Positions 15,055 through 22,231 of a DNA stretch of 33,455 nt are shown piece after piece. Position numbers and translations under genes: made by a program. The notes beneath the pieces were generated by a model. The model was not told where the DNA came from and did not search any database. It saw only the letters and a program-made list of their open reading frames with translations. Every line of letters starts with the position of its first letter. Positions within the stretch are counted from its first letter, which is position 1. The stretch comes from JBBDRW01 sp040905265 (GTDB lineage Bacteria; Bacteroidota; Rhodothermia; Balneolales; Balneolaceae), in contig JBBDRW010000107.1 of assembly GCA_040905265.1 (NCBI GenBank), positions 1-33,455 on the forward strand. The letters are read 5' to 3'.

Positions 15055-16815
15055 ATGAGCAACCACGCCTATCTCGGTATTTTTGGCCCCGGGCCGAACT
15101 CATCGGCCGCACTGATCAGTGATCATGAAATCATCGCATGGGCGGAAGAGGAGCGGTTCAACCGAATCAAGACAGCACCCAACTCCTATCCGGGACAAGC
15201 GATCCGGTTTTGTCTGGAGGAGGCAGCCAAAAAAAACCTGATACTGTCTGCTGTCGCCTACGCCTGGGATTGTGACCACTATGGAGAGCTGGCAACCGAG
15301 AACCTGAAGCAGACCATTGCAGAGTACCCGAGCGACTCCGATACCATCAGCCTGCAGGCACAACAGGGGTTGAACGCGCTCTACCATCCGGACGTAGTGA
15401 AAAAGAACCTCGCCATCCTGCTGGGCAAGATGGATGTCAGCCTCGGCGAGCTGCCATTTCACTTTTTTCCGCACCACCTCTGCCACGCCGCGTCCGCCTT
15501 CTACTGTTCTGGATTTGACGAGTCTCTGGTGATCACCAATGACGGGGTAGGAGAGATTGACTCCTCCGCTCTCTACCATATCGACGGAAAGGGGAATATC
15601 GAACAGCTTGCCAGCGTGCAGCTCCCCCACACCCTGGGAGGGTTTTACGCCTCCATTACGGAATTTCTGGGCTTTCGCCCCTATATGGATGAGGGCAAGA
15701 CGATGGGGCTGGCCGCCTACGGGAAGCCAAACCGGGAGATTGAAAAGGTGTTTGAAGAGATCATCCAGGTGCGGGAGGGGGAATTCAGCTATACGGTGAA
15801 TCCCCGCTACAGGTATAGCGGAAGCCGGAACTTCGGGAAGAAGTTCACCGATCTGATGGTCGAAAAACTGGACCGGCCCAGAGTCTACGGGAACTCGGCG
15901 ATGGAAGCACCCTATCCCGACATCGCCTATGCAGCCCAAAAAAAACTGGAGCAGGCGCTCCTGGAGCAGGTCCGGTATGCTTCCGGCCTGGGTATCTCCG
16001 ACAACATCTGTTTTGCCGGCGGCAGCCATATGAACTGCAAGGCGAACGGCATGCTTGGGGAGACCGGCCTGTTCAAAAACTGGTTCTTTCAGCCCGCGGC
16101 CAGCGATAACGGGGTGCCGCTCGGCGCAGCGATGTTGGCCCGCAGAGAGTTCACGAAGAAAGAACCGTTTGTGACTCCCCTGAAACACCTCTACTACGGC
16201 CCCTCCTTTACAGATGAAGAGATTGAAACAGTCCTGAAACGGTGCAAACTCGACTACCGGAAAAGTTCCGACATAGCCAAAGAAGCTGCCGGCCTGATCG
16301 CAAAGAACAAGATCGTGGGGTGGTTTCAGGGGCGGATGGAGGTGGGTGCACGTGCACTCGGCGGCCGGTCGATCCTGGCCAACCCGCTCGATGCTAACGC
16401 CAGGGACCATGTAAACAAACATGTGAAGAACCGGGAAGCGTGGAGGCCATTCTGCCCCTCCCTGAAACTGGAAGGGTTCAAGAAGATGTTCGACACGCCG
16501 ATCAAGACCTCCCCCTACATGATCATCGCCTGCAGTATTGAGAAGTCCTTCGGAAAGGTACTTCCTTCCTGCGTTCATGTGGATGGAACGGTACGGCCCC
16601 AGACGGTAGACAAGACGATCAACCCGCTCTACTGGCAGATGCTGGATGAGTTTGAGAAGATCACCGGCCACCCGATCGTGGTCAATACCTCCTTCAACGT
16701 TCAGGGTGAACCAATCGTCATGCGCCCCGAAGAGGCGGTCCGCTGCTTCTACGGATCAGGCATGGACGCCCTCGCGATCGGGTCGTATCTGGTAGTGAAA
16801 GGGGACAGGGAATAA
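15055..16815 (+). CDS. NodU/TobZ-type carbamoyltransferase 2
   Basis: A 586-residue carbamoyltransferase, clearly distinct from copy 1. The N-terminal domain has AEEERFNRIK (30-39), metal-binding HHLCHA (140-145) and NDGVGE (162-167), then GKTMGLAAYG and FAGGSHMN. The C-terminal YrdC-like domain shows QGRMEVGARALGGRSI and NTSFNVQGEPIV. It carbamoylates a hydroxyl from carbamoyl phosphate and ATP. Being paired with the PIG-L deacetylase and separated from the nonulosonic acid operon by a repeat, it may act on another sugar of the glycan. Copy 1 ends at VVKG, whereas this protein adds DRE, encoded by a repeat-like 14-mer (16801-16814). The stop abuts the ATG of the next gene. A 64-base G-poor leader precedes its ATG. 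Confidence 0.9.
   Translation: MSNHAYLGIFGPGPNSSAALISDHEIIAWAEEERFNRIKTAPNSYPGQAIRFCLEEAAKKNLILSAVAYAWDCDHYGELATENLKQTIAEYPSDSDTISLQAQQGLNALYHPDVVKKNLAILLGKMDVSLGELPFHFFPHHLCHAASAFYCSGFDESLVITNDGVGEIDSSALYHIDGKGNIEQLASVQLPHTLGGFYASITEFLGFRPYMDEGKTMGLAAYGKPNREIEKVFEEIIQVREGEFSYTVNPRYRYSGSRNFGKKFTDLMVEKLDRPRVYGNSAMEAPYPDIAYAAQKKLEQALLEQVRYASGLGISDNICFAGGSHMNCKANGMLGETGLFKNWFFQPAASDNGVPLGAAMLARREFTKKEPFVTPLKHLYYGPSFTDEEIETVLKRCKLDYRKSSDIAKEAAGLIAKNKIVGWFQGRMEVGARALGGRSILANPLDANARDHVNKHVKNREAWRPFCPSLKLEGFKKMFDTPIKTSPYMIIACSIEKSFGKVLPSCVHVDGTVRPQTVDKTINPLYWQMLDEFEKITGHPIVVNTSFNVQGEPIVMRPEEAVRCFYGSGMDALAIGSYLVVKGDRE
16801..16814 (+). repeat. Possible fragment of the dispersed repeat at a gene end
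   Basis: GGGGACAGGGAATA matches the left unit of copies C and D (GGGAACAGGGAATA, GGACAGGGGATA) with few changes. It encodes the three extra residues DRE and part of the stop of carbamoyltransferase 2. At 14 bp chance cannot be excluded; the position at a stop codon, as in copies B and C, is the supporting evidence. Confidence 0.35.
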
Positions 16816-18234
16816 ATGAACATCTACATCCCCATTGAGGTAAAAGTCCGTGAGCTGGAGGGGAAAACCCTGCTTGCGATGGCGGCGGCAGAACGGGGGC
16901 ATACGGTGATCCTGGGAAGCAAAGGGGATACACGCGGGCTGGCGAAGGACGGAACACTACCTCCGGGAATTATTCATAACAAATCCTTGTCTCCCGGTGA
17001 AGCGACACTACAGATGCTGGATGAATTTCGTCAGCACGGCCATATTGTTACATCCCAGGATGAAGAGAGTGGGTTATTGGACGAAACCTACGACACATTT
17101 GCCAGGATCCGATACTCGGAAGAATCTGTCTCAAAAGCGTCCCGTCTCTTTGCCTGGGGTGATTTTGACTCCCGGTCGCTAAAAAAAATATTCACCGGCT
17201 ACTCGGATCGGATTACCCCGACCGGCTCTCCGAGAGTCGATTTTTGGCGAAAAGAATTTGCAGCCTATTACCAAACGAAGGAGCAGCCGGATACGGATCA
17301 AACCAGGCCTTATATCCTGATCGCATCCAATTTCAGCAGCCTGCTTGATGAAAACAGAATCTGGAACCGGATCGCAAGAGGCAGAGAAGCGGGGTACTTT
17401 GACCGGCATCCGGAGTGGGAAGAGCATATTTATGAAAATTCAGCCTATCAGTTGCGACTGGTCTATAAATTTATCCGAATGATACGGTCGCTCTCTGCAT
17501 CCCATCCGGACGTGGATATTTTGTTACGGCCTCACCCGGTCGAATCCATAGAAGCCTGGAAAAAGATAATCGGGGAGTACCCGAATGTGATTGTCCACCG
17601 TAAAGGCGGGATCAGCCAGTGGATACGTGGTGCATCGATGTTGATCCACAACGGATGCACAAGTGCCCTTGAGGCAGCGGCAAGCGGACTTCCCAGAATT
17701 GCCTACCGTCCCTATCCATCTGAACTGGAGCGCGAAATTCCGAACCGGATCAGTTCCAATGCATATACGCTGGATGACGTGATGGACCGGGTATCCGGCC
17801 TGTTGAATGGCCGGGATCTTGCAGATAAAAAAGAGGTAGAGGCAATAACCCGGGAGATTCTGAACGACCGTCTGTCCAACCTTGAAGGAAAACTCGCCGC
17901 GGACCGGATCGTAGACGTATGGGAAGCTATTGGCGGCTCACTGGCTGGAACCCAGGCCAGCCCCTCCGAGCTGATTCAGCTCCAGAATAGCCCGAACAAG
18001 GATATCCGCAGCCGGCTCAAACAGAAACTGGTTTCCATACGGAACAGTGTAACCGGAACGAATCGTGGAAACGAGGATAAGGAACAGCTTCTTACCAGTT
18101 CTCACAAATTCCCATCGTTCACCGAAGAAGAGATGAACCACATCCACAAAAACCTTCAGCATACGCTCGGACGGTTTCAAAACATCGAGGCCCGGCGGTT
18201 TGGGGAGCGTTCCTTTGTTCTTTCCAAAGAGTAA
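16816..18234 (+). CDS. Surface carbohydrate biosynthesis protein (TIGR04396-like), putative GT-B transferase
   Basis: A 472-residue protein that resembles the family annotated as surface carbohydrate biosynthesis proteins (TIGR04396). It opens with NIYIPIEVKVRELEGKTLLA. RPHP (238-241) and IHNGCTSALEAAASGLP (277-293) resemble the donor-binding half of GT-B enzymes such as CDP-glycerol-type or Kdo/nonulosonic acid transferases. The C-terminal 100 residues are charged and look linker-like. No signal peptide or membrane span is visible, so it is probably a cytoplasmic or peripheral membrane enzyme. Its ATG directly follows the stop of carbamoyltransferase 2. Given the upstream pse operon, transfer of the CMP-activated nonulosonic acid is an attractive but unproven role. 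Confidence 0.7.
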   Translation: MNIYIPIEVKVRELEGKTLLAMAAAERGHTVILGSKGDTRGLAKDGTLPPGIIHNKSLSPGEATLQMLDEFRQHGHIVTSQDEESGLLDETYDTFARIRYSEESVSKASRLFAWGDFDSRSLKKIFTGYSDRITPTGSPRVDFWRKEFAAYYQTKEQPDTDQTRPYILIASNFSSLLDENRIWNRIARGREAGYFDRHPEWEEHIYENSAYQLRLVYKFIRMIRSLSASHPDVDILLRPHPVESIEAWKKIIGEYPNVIVHRKGGISQWIRGASMLIHNGCTSALEAAASGLPRIAYRPYPSELEREIPNRISSNAYTLDDVMDRVSGLLNGRDLADKKEVEAITREILNDRLSNLEGKLAADRIVDVWEAIGGSLAGTQASPSELIQLQNSPNKDIRSRLKQKLVSIRNSVTGTNRGNEDKEQLLTSSHKFPSFTEEEMNHIHKNLQHTLGRFQNIEARRFGERSFVLSKE

Positions 18235-18269
18235 AGCAAAACCGTATCATTGTCCGGCGTATTTATAAG

Positions 18270-18977
18270 ATGTTGATCTCTGCCAGGGATTTGGGAGCAG
18301 AACGTGCCATTCAGGCATCCGCCTTGCTGAAACTACCCGTTTCATGGAGAAAACGGTGGATCACACCGAAGCGGGGCCGCATGGTGATCCGGGTCCCGAC
18401 AGAATCGATCCAATCCTTCGTGTCGAACCGCTCCCTGGAGTACCTGTTCGAACCGGAACGTGTTCGTAAACCAAACATCCCCTCCTTCTTCTGGCCCGGA
18501 GAGTGGGACCGGGAGCGAAGGCCGATTGAACCGGACTACCGAGAGGAGAGCGTTGCCTATCGATCCGTCAGGCAGATTTTTGTTGAGGGGCTCGATTACC
18601 GGGAATCCGATGAGTATCAAAGCAAGGTATCTGAGTTACGATCCGGAAACGGATCGGTGCGCGGAGGGACCGTCGAAGAGTTGAACGAATACTTTGAAAG
18701 CCTGTTGAAACTGGCTGAAACTATCCGGGCGGACGGATACAAAAGCCAGAAAGAGCTTGGAGGCAAGCTGCATGACGAAATCGGGATCTTTATCGGGCGG
18801 GACGGAGCCCTGATCAAAGCGGAAGACAACTTCTCCGGAACCCACCGGTTCGCTATCGCCCGCATCCTGAATATTGCCACTGTTCCCGTCACCATTCTCG
18901 CTGTTCACGACCAGTGGGCAGACGAAAACCCGAATCTTCTCTGCAACCCGGCAGCACTGGAGAAAGGGATACTTTGA
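18270..18977 (+). CDS. ParB/sulfiredoxin-fold-like protein of polysaccharide clusters
   Basis: A 235-residue protein without an assigned function. The C-terminal segment has IGRDGALIKAED (175-186), SGTHRFAIARIL (189-200) and VPVTILAVHDQW (205-216). This order of Gly-Arg-Asp-Gly, a GxHR loop followed by a helix, then a valine-rich strand and H-xx-W is what I recall from uncharacterised proteins beside glycosyltransferases in bacterial and archaeal loci. It resembles the ParB/sulfiredoxin fold, whose GxHR loop binds phosphate and which includes free-serine kinases. The N-terminal 130 residues are basic. ATG at 18270 is used; the frame stays open a few codons upstream without a usual start. It overlaps the sulfotransferase gene by 4 bp. 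A small-molecule or sugar kinase is one possibility. Confidence 0.55.
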   Translation: MLISARDLGAERAIQASALLKLPVSWRKRWITPKRGRMVIRVPTESIQSFVSNRSLEYLFEPERVRKPNIPSFFWPGEWDRERRPIEPDYREESVAYRSVRQIFVEGLDYRESDEYQSKVSELRSGNGSVRGGTVEELNEYFESLLKLAETIRADGYKSQKELGGKLHDEIGIFIGRDGALIKAEDNFSGTHRFAIARILNIATVPVTILAVHDQWADENPNLLCNPAALEKGIL

Positions 18978-20005
18978 ACGAAAAAGAGACAACGACTATC
19001 ACCTCTCACCTTACATCCAGTCCCTTAAAAGTCATCGTTCTTGGTTCCGGGAACAGTGGTTCCGGGGCGGTCTACGACTACCTGGCCGGGCGCCCGGATG
19101 TCCATGCGCCGCTCAGCCAGGAGTTCCGGCTGATTCAGGACCCCGGAGGGCTGTCAGATCTCTATCATTCTATTGCCAACGGGTTTTATCTGAACCGGGC
19201 CAGCGCGGCGATCCGGGAGTTCAGGGAGTTTGCTATCCGATATGGCAGGCCCAAGAACAGCCATCCCCCCGGGCTTGACTATGAGACGGATATCCCCGGT
19301 TACAGTGAGAAGATCGAGCAGTTTGTGGAACAAATTACCGAGGTCTCTTATGCAGGGCTGCCGGGGTGTGAGCGTGCGAAATTTTCCCCGTTCCAGTCCT
19401 GGTTCTGGGACCGCAAGCGCAGGAAGGCGAAGGCCAGAGGGGAAAAGCCGACGGACGGCACCGTCTATTTGCCGATAACCAAAGAGCGGTTCCTGGAAGA
19501 GGCCGAAAATTTTCTGGATCGGCTGCTGAATCCGGCATCCGGGAGCAGTGAAACGATTCAGAACATAGCGATCAACCAGGGAGGATCTTTCTGGAGTCCC
19601 TGGAGCAGCACGCGATATTTCGGAGAGAACCGGAAAGTGATCGTCGTCTCGCGTGATCCGAGAGGGATCTACTCGTCACAGAGAGTAAAAGGATACGCCT
19701 ACCCGGGTGGAGATGTACACCAGTTTTGTGACTGGTTCGATGCAGCTATGAAACACATAGACCGGGAGGAGTGGGGCCATCCGGAGGTTCTTCACGTCCG
19801 CTATGAAGAGTTTGTTACCCGGTTTGAGGAGGGGAAGGTCCAGGTTGACAGCTTTCTGGGTATCGACGAATCTGTACAATCGGTGACGGACATCGAACAG
19901 TCTGCCCGAAATGCGACGAAGTATCAGGATCGAATTTCCAACGAGGAGATCCGTGTGATTTGTGAAAGGCTAAAGGATTATTTGCAGATTGATGTTAGAG
20001 GATAA
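18974..20005 (+). CDS. PAPS-dependent sulfotransferase-like protein 1
   Basis: A 343-residue protein. VIVLGSGNSGSGAVYDYL (20-37) looks like the 5'-phosphosulfate-binding loop, and KVIVVSRDPRGIYSSQR, about 200 residues later, matches the 3'-phosphate-binding motif (Arg and Ser within RDPRxxxxS). It would move sulfate from PAPS to a sugar hydroxyl. The preferred start is the TTG at 18974, which overlaps the previous stop as TTGA; a GTG at 18914 would add 20 residues that lie within the preceding gene. The N-terminal TTTITSHLTSSP stretch is encoded by DNA matching the dispersed repeat (18995-19011), so the true domain begins near residue 17. It overlaps the next gene by 14 bp. No PAPS-synthesis gene is present nearby. 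Confidence 0.75.
   Translation: MNEKETTTITSHLTSSPLKVIVLGSGNSGSGAVYDYLAGRPDVHAPLSQEFRLIQDPGGLSDLYHSIANGFYLNRASAAIREFREFAIRYGRPKNSHPPGLDYETDIPGYSEKIEQFVEQITEVSYAGLPGCERAKFSPFQSWFWDRKRRKAKARGEKPTDGTVYLPITKERFLEEAENFLDRLLNPASGSSETIQNIAINQGGSFWSPWSSTRYFGENRKVIVVSRDPRGIYSSQRVKGYAYPGGDVHQFCDWFDAAMKHIDREEWGHPEVLHVRYEEFVTRFEEGKVQVDSFLGIDESVQSVTDIEQSARNATKYQDRISNEEIRVICERLKDYLQIDVRG
18995..19011 (-). repeat. Possible fragment of the dispersed repeat inside the sulfotransferase 5' end
   Basis: ACTATCACCTCTCACCT at 18995-19011 matches ACTATCCCCTCTCACCT of copy A (5539-5555) at 16 of 17 positions. It encodes part of the N-terminal tail before the first conserved strand of the sulfotransferase, where an insertion would be tolerated. 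Confidence 0.45.
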
Positions 20006-20927
20006 CCTAACTCTCGTCATCCGCTCGGTTCATGAGCGGACGGAATCTCTGTGCAGGGATCTGCTCCTGGAACAGGGGGTGCCGGAGAGGAATATTCATG
20101 TGATTCATGAAACCCCCTTCTCCAAAGCGATGGAGGTTTCCTACCGGATCGGGCTGGATGAGGAGAGGCCGTGGACCTGGTGCCTTGATGCTGATGTCTT
20201 GCTGCACGGGAAAGCTGTAGAGGAGATGATGTCGGCTGCCGGCAGAGCTCCGGATCATGTATTCGGCCTCTCCGGAAAATTGCTGGACAAGCTGTTTGGC
20301 GGATGGAGGGCTGTCGGGAACCATCTCTTCCGAACCTCCTCCCTGGAGCAGATGATCTCGCATATAGCAGAGTACGAAACAGAAGGAATCCGGCCGGAGT
20401 CGGATGCGAAAAGCAAACTGGAAGCCAACGGGCTGGAGTGGCAAAAAATCAACCTGCCAATTGGCCTGCACGACTACGAACAGCACTATACCGATATTGC
20501 CCGGAAATCGTATGTTCATGCCCGGAAACATGTAATCCACCTGGATGAACTGGCAGAGCGGTGGATCCGCAATTCAGCCGCCGATGCGGATTACAAGGCG
20601 GCACTGATCGGCCTCTCCAGAGGGTTGGCTGATTTCGGTAAGATAAAAATCGACGTTGAAAAGTATGAAGATCTGAGAAAAGAGGTGATCCAAACGCTTG
20701 GCGAGAAAGGAACTGAACCTTCCGATTTTCAGGTCGGTTCCTGCAGCGATGTTCAGGCTGTGATCTCGTCAGAAACGAAGGACACCGGCCCGGCGCCCGT
20801 TTTCCAGGGGAAACATGAGAAGATTTACAAAGAGGCATTCAACAGCCGTGGATACAGGGACCTATTCGGAGATCTGAAAAAGAGGATTAAAAAAGAGTTG
20901 AAAGAGTGGCTCAGAGGGAGGAAATGA
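19992..20927 (+). CDS. Putative GT-A-type glycosyltransferase with DAD motif, paralogue A
   Basis: A 311-residue protein of a family I cannot name. The N-terminal half reads like a GT-A nucleotide-binding fold: a VIRSVHERTESLCRDLLL helix, PFSKAM (42-47), then CLDADVLL with Asp66-Ala-Asp68 as a candidate metal-binding DxD motif. GKLLDKLFGG and a GLHDYEQHYTDIARKS segment follow. The C-terminal third is lysine-rich and ends in an amphipathic stretch (KKRIKKELKEWLRGRK) that could touch the membrane. It shares this whole layout with the protein encoded at 23563-24525, so the two are paralogues. ATG 19992 is chosen over TTG 19989. It overlaps the sulfotransferase gene by 14 bp and the convergent GT4 gene by 17 bp. 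Confidence 0.62.
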   Translation: MLEDNLTLVIRSVHERTESLCRDLLLEQGVPERNIHVIHETPFSKAMEVSYRIGLDEERPWTWCLDADVLLHGKAVEEMMSAAGRAPDHVFGLSGKLLDKLFGGWRAVGNHLFRTSSLEQMISHIAEYETEGIRPESDAKSKLEANGLEWQKINLPIGLHDYEQHYTDIARKSYVHARKHVIHLDELAERWIRNSAADADYKAALIGLSRGLADFGKIKIDVEKYEDLRKEVIQTLGEKGTEPSDFQVGSCSDVQAVISSETKDTGPAPVFQGKHEKIYKEAFNSRGYRDLFGDLKKRIKKELKEWLRGRK

Positions 20928-22050
20928 GCGTGATAAAACGATCCATATTCTCCTCCAGCCCGTGTGAGACGCGTGCGTACTTCCTGGCGCTCTCTCCGGC
21001 ATACAGCCGGCGTTCCCGATCCTGTATAAAACCGGAGACATGCTCCTGAAGGTTCCTGTACTCTCCACCGGCAGAAGCGCCGATGTTTTCCCGTTCAATA
21101 ATGCCGTCGGGGTCAAAATGGAGCGTAACAGTGGGAGTATTCCGAAGCCAGGACTGGATATAGGTATTCGGGAACCCCTCTTCCATCCTGCTGGTATTGA
21201 CAAAGAGCGAGGCCCGGCCCATCAGGTCGTTACTCCGCTCAAACGGTACATCACGGATCCAGGAGAAGTGTTCCAGATCTCTCTCTGCCTGTTCCAGTAT
21301 CGGTTCGAACTCCCGGTCGGCCAGGCGGCCGGCCAGAACAAACCGGCAGTCGAGGTGGCGGAGGTCCCGGGCAAGCTGAAGAAACAGGCCCGGCTGTTTC
21401 CACCGTTTCACACTGGCCAGCCAGAGGACAACCGGCGGTGAATCTTTTTGAAAACTGTCTGGCGGAGGAATCGGATGCAGATTTGTGAAAACAGAACTTC
21501 GGATTCCAAGATTCTTCAGAAAGAGTTTTTTCTGTGTCTCCGTTTGAGAAAGTACCAGAGAAGCATTCCGGATACCCTGCAGGGTCCGGTGGTCCAGCCG
21601 GTAATCGGAACTCAGATTTCGGATATTTTTCCAGTGGGCGTACCAGCTTCCTGATCTGCGAAAGAGAAACTTTCGTCTCCTGCAATCCAGGTCCATGGAG
21701 GCAGCGTAGATGAACGGCTTTCCGGAACGAACCGAAAACTCTCCGGTGAACCAGGTCCAGAGTTTTCGGCCGCGCTGATAATAGATGTCGGCGTCTATCT
21801 CTGTTAACAGCCGGGTAAAGGAAGCGAGGTCCTTCTTTGGGTCCCCGGTTTCTGAAAATGGATGGAATTTAATGCCGGAATCAGTTTCCTCTGCATCGGG
21901 TATTTGATCAGGCCGGGTTACATACATTACCTTCAGGCCGCGCCTCAGCGCCTCTTCCGCCAGAAGGCGGATCTGAACTTCAGCCCCGCCGATGGTTTTC
22001 CAGGCGGTGCTTGGATTGATGAAACAGATGGAAGAGACGGTTGAATTCAT
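20911..22050 (-). CDS. GT4-family glycosyltransferase, inverted within the locus
   Basis: A 379-residue GT-B glycosyltransferase. SICFINPSTAWKTIGGAEVQIRLLAEEA near the N-terminus is the glycine-rich acceptor-side loop, and VVLWLASVKRWKQPGLFLQLAR begins the donor domain. The MEEGFPNTYIQSW segment stands where GT4 enzymes have E-x7-E; here the second Glu is Gln, a variant I associate with one GT4 subgroup. It probably adds a hexose or hexosamine from a UDP or GDP donor. The gene is on the minus strand amid plus-strand genes, its 3' end overlaps the DAD-motif gene A by 17 bp, and its 5' end faces the beta-propeller gene across 181 bp. ATG at 22050. Confidence 0.83.
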   Translation of the reverse strand: MNSTVSSICFINPSTAWKTIGGAEVQIRLLAEEALRRGLKVMYVTRPDQIPDAEETDSGIKFHPFSETGDPKKDLASFTRLLTEIDADIYYQRGRKLWTWFTGEFSVRSGKPFIYAASMDLDCRRRKFLFRRSGSWYAHWKNIRNLSSDYRLDHRTLQGIRNASLVLSQTETQKKLFLKNLGIRSSVFTNLHPIPPPDSFQKDSPPVVLWLASVKRWKQPGLFLQLARDLRHLDCRFVLAGRLADREFEPILEQAERDLEHFSWIRDVPFERSNDLMGRASLFVNTSRMEEGFPNTYIQSWLRNTPTVTLHFDPDGIIERENIGASAGGEYRNLQEHVSGFIQDRERRLYAGESARKYARVSHGLEENMDRFITLISSL

Positions 22051-22231
22051 TGGATGAACATAGCCAGATTCAGAGTGATTGGAAAGCGGAAGAGATGAAA
22101 TCTTATATTCCTGTGAAGCAATTCAGCCGGGTCAGGTCGGCGGGAAAGCCGTCAGGTGGGTTGATTGCACAGGGGAAGAGTAAAACGGGCATGACTATAG
22201 ATCAAATGATACAGAACATTCAAAACTGCAC

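Noticed and set aside
14148..15062. 304-residue minus-strand open frame over the PIG-L gene and repeat C
   Set aside because: It is antisense to a convincing deacetylase, runs through the repeat, and has low-complexity Cys/Val ends.
15100..16671. 523-residue minus-strand open frame
   Set aside because: Antisense to carbamoyltransferase 2, with no domain features.
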